64,000 bases of DNA, taken from NCBI GenBank assembly GCA_024704765.1, contig JAKMXF010000299.1, positions 1,027,353 through 1,091,352 on the forward strand, read 5' to 3'. Below, piece after piece: positions 45,635 to 57,235 of the stretch (position 1 is the first letter of the stretch; each line of letters opens with the position of its first letter). Below the pieces are notes generated by a model. That model had not been told where the DNA came from. It ran no database searches and was given only the letters and a program-made list of their open reading frames with translations. The stretch is from Oopsacas minuta. Taxonomy: Eukaryota > Porifera > Hexactinellida > Lyssacinosida > Leucopsacidae. Both the position numbers and the translations under genes were made by a program.

Positions 45635-47914
45635 TGGGGTTACACTAAGATAAAGAAGTGGAGAACTGCATAAACACTGATCACTTACAAGGAATCCAGT
45701 ATAGTTATATAGTCAAGTTACAAAGGTATGTATTGAATAATGGAAATTGTGTCAACAATGGTCACTAAAATAACAGAGGCCTAATAACTTATCTACGTGG
45801 GGCGAATGTGTCACCGAGGGGCCTGCATATATGTCCAGACATTGTATCAGGTGAAATAAAAGGCGTAGCCTTACAAAAACATTAGAAGCTGAGCCAAACC
45901 AGGGCGATAGAAATTATTGGCATTATGCATATGGGGATTTATGATTCTCAATGGGGGTAATAATTATCCAGTGGAAGGACTGATCTTCTAGTAAGATAGG
46001 CAACATGCACGTGTGCAAAGTCTCATACAATAAGTAATCAGTTTCATCCTTCTTACCCATATAAACATGGCCGAAAATATCTCTACCTCAACTTTTGAAT
46101 TTATACACCCACATCCGAGGATACGAAGAATAGTTGAGGAGAAATTTGACATTACTGCAACAACCAATTCAACATTGAAAGGTGTTTCGCCAATAGACAT
46201 GACAAAATCAGAATAGTTTGAAATTGTATCAAGTAAGTTACGTATTGAAAAGGGTTATTTCCATGGAATGCTATACTAATTAACACGACATTACCTAATA
46301 TACATTTTTAGGTCATCACAAGAATAAGTATCCAGTGAAATCTTTTCACAATAAGAGCTAACTATTCCATTACTAGATCAATATGTACATCTGTTTGCTG
46401 GTAAACAGAAGGCTTGGCGTTTGCAAGATTGCTCCGTGGTATCCATATAAGATTTTGAAGTATTCAATGGTATGACACCTTATGTAACTACAGTGGCCCT
46501 CGCTAATCAGAACAGAACCTAAATGTTATACAAGTATATTTAATTCTACTCCGGACAAATACATAATATTATATTACACATCTTGGCAGCATTCCCGAAA
46601 AATCCGTTGATATGGTGGCTATAATTTTCCTTAAGCCTCCGAAAAATTTAGCTTAGTTATGCGAGGGGGTGGCTAAGTTAGCTATGATGTAATCAATTTT
46701 CTCGAGCGCTGCTTGGTAACATTGTAATCGTTTGCACACAACATTCGAAAAATATACTCACAGATTATATAGAGTTTCAAATCATTTTTTTCATTTCTAG
46801 GTGAAGTAATATTGACCAAGAAAAAAGTTTTGATCAAAACTTGTCTGATGAAATGCTTGTCTTGTCATACGAATTCTTGCTCACATTACCTAGCATATGA
46901 ATTGTGTTTCGACTTCCAAACCTTAAACAATTCCGAATCCAATTCTCACGCTAGTAGTACTTACTACAAGTTAGGTGCAAATACAATTTTTTGATGAAGA
47001 ATGGCTATCATTGCTGGAAAGAAATAATGTGGTATTGCGACAATTGTAGTAGTATGTGCAAAGAAAAATAACCCTACAGGTAATTATGGCAGAATACAAT
47101 GATCGGTTACCCGTTTCTCAGAATCCTCTTGATTATTCTACCATATGTAAACAATATCTTCCTTAAAAACCTAGTAAGAACCAGGCTATTATACACAAAT
47201 AACAGTTAAGACGAGGATTTTTTCTACCCCAAAACCTTGAACCAGATATTTCGCATTGTGGCAAGGACAAAAATATGTTGCCAAAGTCTAATCATAGCAA
47301 AAGAGGGAAGCATTATATACACAAAAAATGATGTCCTCGATTTAAAGGAACATACAGGTATGTATATACTACATACCATATATTCTGTATTGTCCTTTAA
47401 TGAAGCTGCAAAAATGTTCCTTTGGTAAAAAAACACATATTGAGTATATTGACACTGAGGGAAATATTGGACTCAACCAGCGTGTTTGAGTTTTCATAAA
47501 AGATGGGACAAGGGCGATGAATGTTCCTCAAGTTCAAGCGTATATCTATGATGTTTCTCTTCCTTTCGTTTATATTTTCACGATAAATACAAAAATGACT
47601 TTCCGTATGGAAAATACAAAGAGGTGGATCCAAAGATTGTAATGTAATTATACAATTATATTTGGGTTGAAACGAATATACGGAATATTAGAATATTCGT
47701 TTCAATTTAATGAATATTTGATGAAAAATGTGAATAAATGGAGTAATTTCTAAAATTGCTCCATTTAATAACATTTCTCATCAACGATCATTTAAGAAAT
47801 CTAAATTTTATCTAAATGAGCTTTTGGCTCGTCGCTTCGCGATGAACTCGGCGCATTGCGCCTCGAGGTATTCAACAAACAAACAGACAAACAACATTGA
47901 GATAAATATATTGA
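45635..47914. other. Upstream region of LMBRD2-like gene and long spacer; possible MITE at 46488-46672
   Basis: A 49-codon plus-strand frame from the ATG near 46068 (MAENISTSTFEFIHPHPRIR...) has plausible composition but no recognised family. CAGTGGCCCTCGCTAATCAG (46488) and an inverted GCCACCCCCTCGCATAACTA near 46672 suggest a weak pogo-like MITE. Frames at 46812-47640 remain unassigned. Confidence 0.3.
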
Positions 47915-48252
47915 TGTTGTTTACAATATTCAGACTCAGCATACTCGAGTATACCAAGAGAGTCGGTGAAAGAATGATTATACCTCAATTTTGAAATTTG
48001 TTTACCTGATGTACCTAAAGCTAAAAGCATACAAATATTCACAATATGTGGTTTGCAATACCATATTCGGACTCAGTATACCTGATTACCCCAATATAGT
48101 CGTTGAAAGTATGATTCTACAGCAATATTGAAATTTGTTGATTTTATGTACCTAAAAGTAAATCATTATTCACAATATATTGTCTACAATATCATATTTG
48201 GACTTAACATACTCGATTACCTCACTATAACCATTGAAAGCGTGTTTCTACC
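47915..48252 (+). repeat. Tandem repeat of about 132 bp, about 2.6 copies
   Basis: Unit landmarks TACAATAT..GACT(C/T)A(G/A)CATACTCGA, GAAATTTGTT(T/G)A and TATTCACAATAT recur at 47915-48046, 48047-48178 and partially 48179-48252. A weaker echo (GATTCAGCATGTTCGAT) lies near 48320. (CAAA)n-rich stretches (47870-47900, 48440-48490) flank it on both sides. Confidence 0.75.
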
Positions 48253-49261
48253 ATTTATTTCTGTATATTCATAAAAACAACAAAAATTTAGATATGATTA
48301 ATCCAAATGTGTGAGAATCGGATTCAGCATGTTCGATATTTAGTGAAGTTGTATTGAATTCTATTTGCTTCCTTGATAAACACGATAAATACATATTTAT
48401 GAGACAATTTCAAAATTGCCTACCATAAATCCTTTCCTTGACAACGGACAAACAAATAACATCAAACAAACATACAAACAAACAAACAGACAACAATGAG
48501 ATTTTATAATAAAGATATTTGCAGACATGTCAATAAATTTGAATACTAGAGTCTTAATCGACTATTTGTTCTTTTTCGCTATTTCCACACTATTTAAAAT
48601 GCAATCATTTCTGTAAATGTTGGTAAATGCCAGGTTTTGTAAACTAACGAATTTTCGAGTATTCTATCGTTTTGAAAACTATTATATTCGTTTTAGCTCT
48701 AAGTATATAAATCTTACTTGTATACTACTGCGTAAAACTTTTGTACCCCAACAAATAGTCCAATACTATCGAAAACGACGAAATTTCCTAATAATCTAAG
48801 GGCAGCGTAGAAGGTTGTACCAAAATCGTTTACAACTTTCTTTTCGTTAAAGCTAAATCTAAACTAATTATTTCCAACGAAAAGAATTCTCCGAAATTAA
48901 AATTCACGAAAGTTTGAAGATTCGACAGAATTTGTGAATGTGAAATATATGACTAAAACGGTGAAATAAAATACTAAAGGATTAAGTGAAATACAATACT
49001 AAAGTATTTAACAATAAATATCACAAATATGATAGGTGGAATACAAGACTTAAGAAAGTCTTTGAAGGAAACCACAGCTAAAAGGGGCATAATATGGCTC
49101 GCAACGAAGGAATAATTGGTTCCATAGAAGCATACCTATCATCCGACTTTATGACATACCTCTTACAAGGAATAATATGATAGATGTGGTTCAACTACGG
49201 TACTAAGCAGCAATGTCTATGATAAATATGGCGAAGCATTAATAGGTGAACTTATACTATA
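48253..49261. other. AT-rich spacer, no recognised gene
   Basis: Contains the second CAAACAAA-rich tract and no motif-bearing frame. Confidence 0.35.
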
Positions 49262-49760
49262 GAACTCTCAAAGGGCTGGAGTCACTAGAGGACTGAGAGA
49301 AGTTGATATCAGTGAATCTGATGAAACCCTAAAGATTATAGTACACGATCATAAAATGGGAAAATAAAAGCTGCCGTACTATTCATGAAGAGCATTGGGA
49401 AAGATGCGATGGTGAATTTCAAAACTATATATTACCCAAAGTATCAAATGAATGACCTAAAAATAATGATTTTCTCTCATACAATGGAAATATCATAGTA
49501 CACGGAGGTGTAAAATCGAGCTTGAATATATTGACGAAGTTGATCGGAAACAAAGGAAAATAACATCAACAGGATCAAGAAGGCAGCTGCAACATTCATT
49601 GCAGCAACAAATCCAAATATAACGCATATTGTTGCAAATTTTGTGCAGCGCCAGCACAGCACCGCTGAGAAACATTAAGGACAAATTGAGGAGGCGATCA
49701 TTTAATTGAAGCATATGGTGAAATTGGAAACTGAGAGGCAAATTACAGAGAAAAATATCA
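49262..49760 (+). pseudogene. Crypton-like tyrosine recombinase relic
   Basis: In plus-strand frames: NSQRAGVTRGLREVDI (49262-49310), like box I with its catalytic Arg (x-x-QRxGx-x-x-x-M/L). VHDHKMGK (about 49348-49372) resembles the H-K beta-hairpin block. AAVLFMKSIGKDAMVNF follows one frame over. NRIKKAAATFIAATNPNITH followed by IVANFVQRQHSTAEKH (about 49571-49675) matches box II (ATxxAxxNPxxxxxVAxFMxHxxxTAEKHY). A TAA follows EKH exactly where relatives would have the nucleophile Tyr. Such enzymes integrate Crypton DNA elements. I found no element ends. The overlapping minus-strand frames at 49477-49741 are shadows. Confidence 0.55.
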
Positions 49761-50539
49761 CTTACCTATACTGTGTTTGACTGAACTTATTCAAACTGTT
49801 ACAATATTGAATGATGTTAGGATAAATAAATAAAATAATGTCGTTATTGTTAAGACAAAACAATAGAAATTGGGAAATGTTCGCGGTAGAGAATTTAGAC
49901 ACGAAAATAGGGCCATTAGATATATAAGCACAGATAAATTGCAGAAATTATAGTAAAAGTCAAAAAATTAGCAAAATGTAAGTAGGATTCTGCAAGTATA
50001 ATTAACAAGTAAATCTCTCATAAATCATTATTTTTGGAAATTTAGAATGAGGAGTGAAGTAATATAGAAAAGATACGATGAAGTACTAAAGCTAATCAGA
50101 AAATTTACTTAATAGACTAAGCTAGCGGCACAGGTTGTAATTATGTATTTTTGTCCTCGCTCCGCTCGGATTTCAAATCCATCAAACAATATAATACCAA
50201 TTTAGTATGATTATCCAGTCCATATAATGTTCAATATGTTTCCAAAAATTGTCAGTTACTACATAAGATTAATAGAAGGGAATGCTGGAGAAGATTCAAT
50301 CAGTACAAATTCAAGAGTGTCTAATTCGGAATCAGCATATTGAATTACCCCTTTTACTGCTGTTTAGAACAATCTTCTACGATTATTCAAAGGTTATATA
50401 TTCGGGTAAAATACATATCATTATATTTTCCAACTTAAATTTGAAAATATTATATTCATAAATATAATTGAGATTATGAAAGCAACCGTTAAAGTTAGAT
50501 ATTGAATGAATGCATATTATATACAGCACTCAAAGTACC

Positions 50540-50900
50540 TATTGCTTAACTAATACATTTTTAGCATCTAAGAACAATAGAATTATTTCCGATGACATAG
50601 TGCTATAAAATCAATATTGTTCATTTACCTTGAGGAAAAACAATAACCAATATAAAAATTCTAGAAGTGTACAAGGGTGTAGAATCTTTTTCTCTTTCGA
50701 ATGCGGTGGAAATTTTGGTACCTTTCCTTTCATAATTTTTTGCAAGAGGCCATACAAAAGTTTGACTACTGTGAAAGAGTGGAACTTGGTGTCCGATTAA
50801 TTAGCAAATGGGAGAACACACATGAATATCTTCAATTTTCTCACATCAAATATCAAATTAATTCTATCCAATTTTGGCTGCAGGGTTTTCAAGGAGAAAA
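50540..50900 (-). repeat. Dispersed repeat B, copy 2
   Basis: Inverted relative to 19604-19965. AGCATCTAAGAACAATAGAA, CCGATGACATAGTGCTATA and TCTATCCAATTTTGGCTGCA are the reverse complements of landmarks there. Confidence 0.75.
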
Positions 50901-50940
50901 ATATGGAAAAATATAACTACCAGGTTTAATCTAATGTAAA

Positions 50941-51653
50941 CACGTGTTACATACAAGAACAAACATAAATACGTGCTAATTGGTGAAATTGAATGAAAAA
51001 ATTTGTTACATCGCATAATCACCAAGAATATGTGCTAACAGGTGATCTCGAAGGAACAAACTTGTTACATGTTATAAGCACGTAGAATATGTGTTATCAG
51101 ATAGAAAGTATTTCATTCAATTTCACACGTCAACTCGTATTCGAGGTGATTCTAACATGTAACAATATTTTCATTCAATTTCACCCGTTAGCACATATTC
51201 TATATGATCTGACATGTAACAAGTTTTTTCATATAATTTCGCCAGTGACCACATATTCTAGGTGCTTATGACATGTAGCAATTCTTTTCATTCGATTTCA
51301 CATGTTCGCACTTGTTGGTGATTCTGCAATGTAACAAGTTTTTCATTCAATTTCACCTGTTCGCACATATTCTATATGATTCTGATATGTAACTAATTTT
51401 TCATACATTTTCACATGTTACCATATTCTAGGTGCTTATGACATCTAACCAGTCTTTTCATTGGATTTCACCAGTTAGCACTTGTTCTTGGTGATTCTGC
51501 AATGTAACAAGTTTTTTCATTCAATTTCACTTGTTATCACATATTCACAGTGATTCTAACATGTAACATTTTTCTTTTAATTTCACGTGTTAGCTCATAT
51601 TCTTGGTGATTCTGAAATGTAACACGTTTCTTCATACAATTTCACCTGTTACC
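50941..51653. repeat. Two-orientation minisatellite with ~58-bp unit and 3-unit higher-order repeat
   Basis: From 51109 rightward, nine units of 56-59 bp (TTTTTCATTCAATTTCACCT start, ATGTAACAAG end) begin at 51109, 51166, 51224, 51283, 51339, 51397, 51453, 51512 and 51568, plus a partial at 51627. From 51100 leftward to 50941, about 2.7 units lie in the reverse orientation. Units 2-4 (51166-51338) and 5-7 (51339-51511) repeat as 173-bp triplets: TTCTATATGAT, TTCTAGGTGCTTATGACAT and CTTGTT..GGTGATTCTGCA variants in the same order. Confidence 0.9.
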
Positions 51654-51879
51654 AATAACTCCAAATGTTTATGTTATGCATGCAATTGATGCCTGATTAT
51701 TAATAAATTTTTGTGACCCACATTTCTACTCTTGATCAAAACATTATCTTTTATTCTAGCTCTATCTTTGTATTAGTTACATATTTTTCTCATTGCTCAT
51801 TCTTACTTTTGAGTTTTCGTGGCTTCTTCCTCAAACTTTTCTGAAATTGAACAACGAACCTATGTATATTTTGCACACT

Positions 51880-52240
51880 GCTTGAAATCCCATCAAATGC
51901 TATCCATGAAGACCTTGTTGCTGTTTGTGGAGATGAAGCACTTTCCTATTCTACTATTAGGAGATTGGTAGAGTTAAGGAAGTTTCAAGTACGATGGGTA
52001 GCAAATTTCCTTAACATTCAAACACAAGGAGGATAGAGTCACACTGTGCAAAAGAAACCTGGAAATTTACGAGCGAGCCGATCCCAGGAGACTATTTTAA
52101 TTATGACAGGAGATGAAACGTGGATGCCACTCAGTCCACCAATTAGAAAGCAGGACGGGATGTTTGGCTCAAGAAGGAGAGGTAACTCTAGCTGTCTGTG
52201 TGTCAGACTTTCATGCAGAGCACCATAACATGTGAAAATT
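51880..52240 (+). pseudogene. Mariner transposase fragment
   Basis: IPSNAIHEDLVAVCGDEALS followed by YSTI, RWVANFLNIQTQ and, after shifts, ASRSQETILIMTGDETW (about 52070-52125) with PPIRKQDGMF. It matches the HTH-to-first-Asp part of a mariner transposase. The second and third Asp regions and TIRs are missing. Confidence 0.7.
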
Positions 52241-52754
52241 GGATTAAGAAATTGAATTCAGTTGTTGAGTGTGAACATTCTTAATGGAAATAGGAATTTT
52301 TAGAACCGTACGAGTAAATCTTCCGGAGAGTGATGAGTATTTATTGAATGTCCTTGTATTTGAAATTAACAAGGTTTTATTTTCTTGAGCTACCATCCGA
52401 CCTATTCTATTTACTCCTAAATCTATTTGCAATACTTTGGTCAAATCAGGTAGATAAATATATTGAAACAAGCACTAAAACCAATACCAAACTCTTGCGC
52501 TCAGGTTTGGTGAATTTAGAGCGAAACTTACGTTGCATTGTCAGTTTTTCATCGAAATATACACATAAGGCATCTGTTTTTCTCTTAGGTTGAAAGATTG
52601 AATTTAATTATCGGTCCAACTCTACGATATCTTGAGTTCTTTTATAAGGTTTAAACATATTCACTGTAAATTGGGTCAGAGTAATATAATCACCACCATT
52701 ACAACGAAGCTCAAGGGACTAAAATAATTACTTCGATTTTACAGGGGTTATATA

Positions 52755-52964
52755 CACTGCCTGGCCAAAAAGATTGGAACACCAAAGGCATGCCACCTTA
52801 GTTGTACAGGCTAAAGATGATTTCTGACAATTTTGAAAATAAATGTATCAGAAACAACGAATGATAGTATGCAATTGTTCTACTTTCTGCTATAGCCATA
52901 GAATCGACGTTTTCTCGCCTTGTACCACAATGGTACATTGTTCCAATACTTTGGCTAGGCAGTG
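52755..52964 (+). mobile_element. Tc1-like MITE, 210 bp, TA target site
   Basis: Left end CACTGCCTGGCCAAAAAGAT and inverted right end CACTGCCTAGCCAAAGTATT, flanked by TA (52753-52754 and 52965-52966). Both arms continue with TGGAACA. The CACTGCCTGGCCAAA start is typical of Tc1-type elements. Confidence 0.82.
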
Positions 52965-53252
52965 TAAAGGGATGAATTTATGTTATTTGACGATTTGGGA
53001 CGAGATATGCAGAATTTCTGGGTGTGATGTAAACTGTAATTACTTTTTATCTGTATTCGATCTAACAAGGGTCAATAGTACACCACTTAATTACTGACGA
53101 ATTTTCATCTGACTGTTTCGCTAGTTTTACAATAAAAATCATGGACAATCCTTTTGCCGATCACTTTGGTTTTCTGTTAATTTACCTCTAATTCCGCCAC
53201 TCTTACACTATACTAGCCTTCTGAATTATTTTCTATCTAGTTTTTTATATTG

Positions 53253-53463
53253 ATGTCTATTTTCGCCCATGCACAAATAGAATCTACAAAGGCTAAGATT
53301 CGGAAATCCAAGTATGATCAAGATGGTTTGGAGATTGAATTTGACGTCCGCGAAGATGATGAACAAGGACTCAAAGAAGTTCAAATTGTTGATTTGTTTG
53401 TTGCTGCTGGTTACTTTCGCGCTAGGATCAAGGGGTTGAGTACCTTTGACAAAATAGTTGGTG
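53253..53463 (+). CDS. CCDC93: CCDC93 (Commander complex subunit), N-terminal exon
   Basis: From the ATG at 53253 ([20 protein letters not shown]; the frame also opens at TTG 53250) the protein runs through [20 protein letters not shown] and [20 protein letters not shown]. The second block is the best-conserved N-terminal segment of CCDC93, a subunit of the CCC/Commander assembly in endosomal cargo recycling. The match stops at GTTGGTG|GTGAGT (donor at 53464), a consensus 5' splice site in the expected place. The frame reads on into unrelated sequence to 53618. No exon encoding the expected next segment (M-T-W-C) was seen downstream to 64000. Either a TE-filled intron exceeds 10 kb or the gene is truncated. 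Confidence 0.8.
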
Positions 53464-53469
53464 GTGAGT
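53464..53469 (+). promoter_or_regulatory. Predicted 5' splice site of CCDC93
   Basis: GTGAGT directly after the phase-1 codon base of Gly-Gly. Homology to CCDC93 ends exactly here. Confidence 0.75.
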
Positions 53470-54479
53470 TAGTATTTGATTATTTATCTGATACCTTAGT
53501 CTACGATGTACTTATTTCTTTTGCCATAATAGTTATCGAATTTCAAAAGATCGCTACTTCATGGGTGTTTATTCTATCAAGTTATATTATAATGTTTATG
53601 AGAAATTTAGGTACCTAGCCACAGTCGGCTTAATCAGTTTAGTAGTGGCTAGGGCATTTGTAAAGATTGGCTAGGTTATGAACTAACCAATCTAACTCGA
53701 GTCACCGAACCTGTGTTTAAAGGCGTACCTTTGTATATTGTGGTAGATTTTGTTTTTTCAGATGTGTTGGTAGCTTCGACGCTTCGCTTGCTAGGTGACG
53801 GCGTGACAGCCTTGTGCCTCCAAATGGGCTTAGAAATTAGTACAACCTCTAAATATCCTATTTCGTAGCTTCATTCGCACCGCCACTCCTTATACTTGGC
53901 ACTGCATTCCTCGAGTTCAGAAAATTGAGGAAAATTTTCGAAAATATTATCCATGGTTCATGTAAAGGGATTGTTGTAGCATTCTGAAATCAGTCGTCAT
54001 ACTATAGCAGCTACTCTAGTTTTCGTATGAATATAGGCACTACTTGCCTCGATTAATATCAAAATTATTTATTGTCGAAATTCGAGATTCGTTTTTATAG
54101 TCCTTCGTTAACTTTTTTTTAGAATGTGGAAATATTAATTAGGCAATAAGCTGGCGCCCTACAATGTATTATTATTTTATAGGAAATCGAATGCTTTGTT
54201 CTATTTTTTCAATTGTTTATGATGAAGTTATGACGTAACTATTAATTTATTCATAACGAGGTCATTTTAAATTTTGGTTGATATGTAGGTTTTGAAGTAT
54301 ATAATGATTAATGAATGATTATACTAAATCAGACAATCACTATACTTATACTATTAGTAGTAAACACGATGATACTGAACTAAGCATCACTAAGTAGAGA
54401 ATTAACTATCTAATCTTAATTACTTTTCAGTCCACTTTTTACAAATAAGCACTTTATGAACAGTATATTTCCGATTGCG

Positions 54480-56531
54480 GAATAAATGGGATCACTCTGA
54501 GAGACCAAACGAAGGAATATATCCTAAGTTTCTTCGAAGAAGAATTTCTGAGGGAGCCGATACCTGAACCTCCGAATATACTTAGTGCATGCTTCTAGAC
54601 TTTCTTCAGGCAATTCTTCAAGTCCATAACCATCGTTGAAATTGGAAATAATTTCTGGAGTGTTCGCGGGGAGCTTATGTAACGTAGGAGTGATATTAAT
54701 TCAAGGAAACTTGTCTGAAGATCATTGTATGAACCTCGAGGCACACATGTGAAAGCTGTCCAGTATCAACCAATCTACTACGATCATAAACTCTGATGAT
54801 GGCTCCATGGTGTGTATGAATTACTGTTATTGATAGTTTATAATCATGAGGGATCCAGTAAAGGAAACCCACGTCATTGTAATTCTCTTTAATTAAACAT
54901 CGTCTGGCAACATTTCCAGTAGTTGAGGTCCCCCCTTGTGTGGAAGGGATGTCAATAAGTAAATTCAACTTATCTTTGATTAAACCGGAAAGATAAGAAC
55001 CAGTCAAAGCAACGGGGTTATCCATGCAAAGGAGAACTTAGAACAATGTTTAACTCCAATATCGGGTGTGAGTTCTATTGAATATTTCGTTAATTTGAGC
55101 GAGAGAAATTCTTCTTCATTGACTTCTTCAAATGTGACTTTGGCTTAAATGATAAACATATTCATTTGAAACTCTTGATTGACGAGGTCCAGGCCATGAA
55201 TCTGAGCGAATGTAGCTGTAGCTGTGCAGAACTGGCAACACGCATCACCAGCTCCACTAATAATCTTGGCAATTTTTCTTATCTATCTGCCAACGGAGAA
55301 TCTCTACTTTAGCAGTTCCGTTGTTAAGCTCTAAACCACTTGCTTCTATTTGAGTTGCTTCTGATTTATTAACGTATTAATTAGAATTTCAATATTCTGT
55401 TCATTTTCCTGTAGAGCCAGTGTAATCGTCTCATTAAGAAAGGGGAATTTTGGTATTGCATTTTTCCAAATTAACTCATTTTCAGCATTAGAGATTGACA
55501 GCACTTTGTTAGCCAATACAATAGCATTTTTCGTTGATTAGTCAGGATGAGTCACTTGCTGGTAAACACGGTTACAGCCAGATCCATCCAGTCCGCCCGA
55601 ATTTCGAAGCTTCAAGTTGTTATTGTCCTCACAAGTTGCAAACTCTGACAAAATTCTTTCTACTATATATGTTAGATGCCTACGATATGACACACCAATA
55701 CCAATACCAATAGGATATTCCTGTTGTGTGATGAAAAACACTTCATTAGGTAGGTTAATACGTACACGGTGGGCATCAATCTAGTTATAACCTGCTATTT
55801 TGATGCTATCTAACAATATCATATCTCTTAGATCTATTTCTTTCTTTTCCGATTTCAAGAGAATCCATCAAAAAGGCTGATTTTTTCACTGGACAGTTGG
55901 TTGCATCCTTGGCTGCAGTGGCGTAGACATACCTGGGGCTCCCCAGGCACCTGCCGGGTAACTGACTGTCGTGCCCCAGCAACTTTTTTCCTTCCTGGCC
56001 AATATTTTTAACAAATGTATATTTAACTGCTTTAAGCAAATTTGTTCAACTTAATAATACAATACCTTTTGTTGTTTTCTATACTCCAAATAATATCCAT
56101 ATTTATTAATATCATTTCAATTCTAGATTGGCATAAATTGTATGTGTAGTCTAAATCCAATCTTGGTCGTGTGTCGGGCAATCACTTAAGGCTGGCTAAG
56201 CCACTGCTGGGCTGTATCCTCCTTTGGCAATAATATCTTTGCATAGGTTGGCAATAGAAATGTTATGTACTTGCTTGGAGTATATAATCAGTTTATAGCT
56301 TGCTATTGCCATTGAAGGAACGTCTTCTTGCTTTGCAACAGCCTCGATATAAGATACAAGTCCAGATAATCGAATACTCGAATAATTTTCTCCGAACCGT
56401 TCATCCGCAGTTTGGTACAAATTATTCAGGACAATAAATTCAGACGTGAATGAAGTTAGCTCTTCATGTTTTCTTGAGTTTAAGAACAAACCCGCTTCTT
56501 CGTTATTCATTATAATTTTTCTAATAATCAA
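54480..56531 (-). pseudogene. Transposase-like relic of an invertebrate repeat family, interrupted by a hAT MITE
   Basis: Minus strand, right to left: 56196-56531 (FTSEFIVLNNLYQTADERFG, IRLSGLVSYIEAVAKQEDVP), then beyond the MITE CPVKKSAFLMDSLEIGKERN (about 55850-55910). 55538-55741 reads TQQEYPIGIGIGVSYRRHL and LRNSGGLDGSGCNRVYQQ. GAGDACCQFCTATATFAQIH lies near 55200-55260. 54696-55025 reads ALTGSYLSGLIKDKLNLLID and STQGGTSTTGNVARRCL. TPTLHKLPANTPEIISNF and LEELPEESLEACTKYIRRFR follow near 54560-54680, then RLVSQSDPI. The HK...E-E-x-x-E-A-x-x-K pattern recalls DDE-type ends. Many stops. I know similar strings from invertebrate repeats but not a secure superfamily. Confidence 0.5.
55916..56206 (+). 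mobile_element. hAT-like MITE, 291 bp, with 8-bp TSD
   Basis: CAGTGGCGTAGACATAC at the left and inverted CAGTGGCTTAGCCAGCC at the right. Flanking octamers CTTGGCTG (55908-55915) and CTGGGCTG (56207-56214) match at 7 of 8. It sits inside the transposase-like relic; excision would rejoin IIAKGGYSP to KDATNCPVKK. Confidence 0.82.
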
Positions 56532-56849
56532 CGGCTAACAAAATTTATCAATTATTTGGGATAAAATTTGACTCATTATTTAAGTACCAATATTTCGAGG
56601 TCAAAGTAATATTTCAGTCACCGTAGTTATAATTAGAATTTGTAGAGGAAATATCATACTATTATACACACACAATTGATCTTCTGTCATGTGAAGGCAT
56701 CTAAACTTCTTTCACTTTGAGGTAGTGTGGGTCTTTTTATAGAAGTTGGAAATCCCAAGTTTAATATTAGAACTGTATATCCATATGATGTTAGCAATAT
56801 CTTTAGATGTTATATCCATTTCCAACAACACAAAGGCTATCAATTGATA

Positions 56850-57235
56850 TATACGCTAAACGGAACTTTCGTCTCAGGAAATTTGGTCTCTTGGAATTTT
56901 CGTATCGAGAATTTTCGTTTATTGTTTAATTTCGTATAATTTCTCGTTTATTGCAAATGTTAATAATCTCGAATTACTTACACGATAGGTTGTGGGTTAG
57001 TTGGTGTAATTTAATCAAGATTGTGCAGCTGCATTTTAAACAAATCAAAGATATTTCGAATTCCACATCTATATGATTGTTATCTTAAGTATATAAGATG
57101 CTCGTGAAGAATATCATTTATAATTACTTAAAAAGAAACAATTTGATATGAAAATTCCAGATACGAGATTTCCAAGAGGCCATATTTCCGAGACCAAATT
57201 TCATGAGACGATAGTTCCGCCATTCGATGTATACA
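56850..57235 (+). mobile_element. MITE-like element with ~45-bp terminal inverted repeats
   Basis: ATATACGCTAAACGGAACTT with TCGTCTCAGGAAATTTGGTC at the left pairs with the inverted right arm GTATACATCGAATGGCGGAA, CTATCGTCTCATGAAATTTG. Each arm contains iterated CTCGTAT/CTCTTGGAA-type words. No coding capacity. Confidence 0.72.

Noticed and set aside
46068-46217. 49-codon ORF starting MAENISTST
   Set aside because: Plausible composition, but too short, with no recognised family and no splice signal after the last codon.
46812-47640. Possible ISXO2/Merlin-type transposase pieces
   Set aside because: A cysteine pair and some open frames exist, but no catalytic block could be identified.
49477-49741. 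Minus-strand ORFs with Cys/Ala-rich runs
   Set aside because: The plus strand here encodes recombinase box II; the minus-strand frames are shadows.
50941-51653. CRISPR-like array
   Set aside because: The repeated units are contiguous 56-59 bp minisatellite units without unique spacers, and the sequence is eukaryotic.
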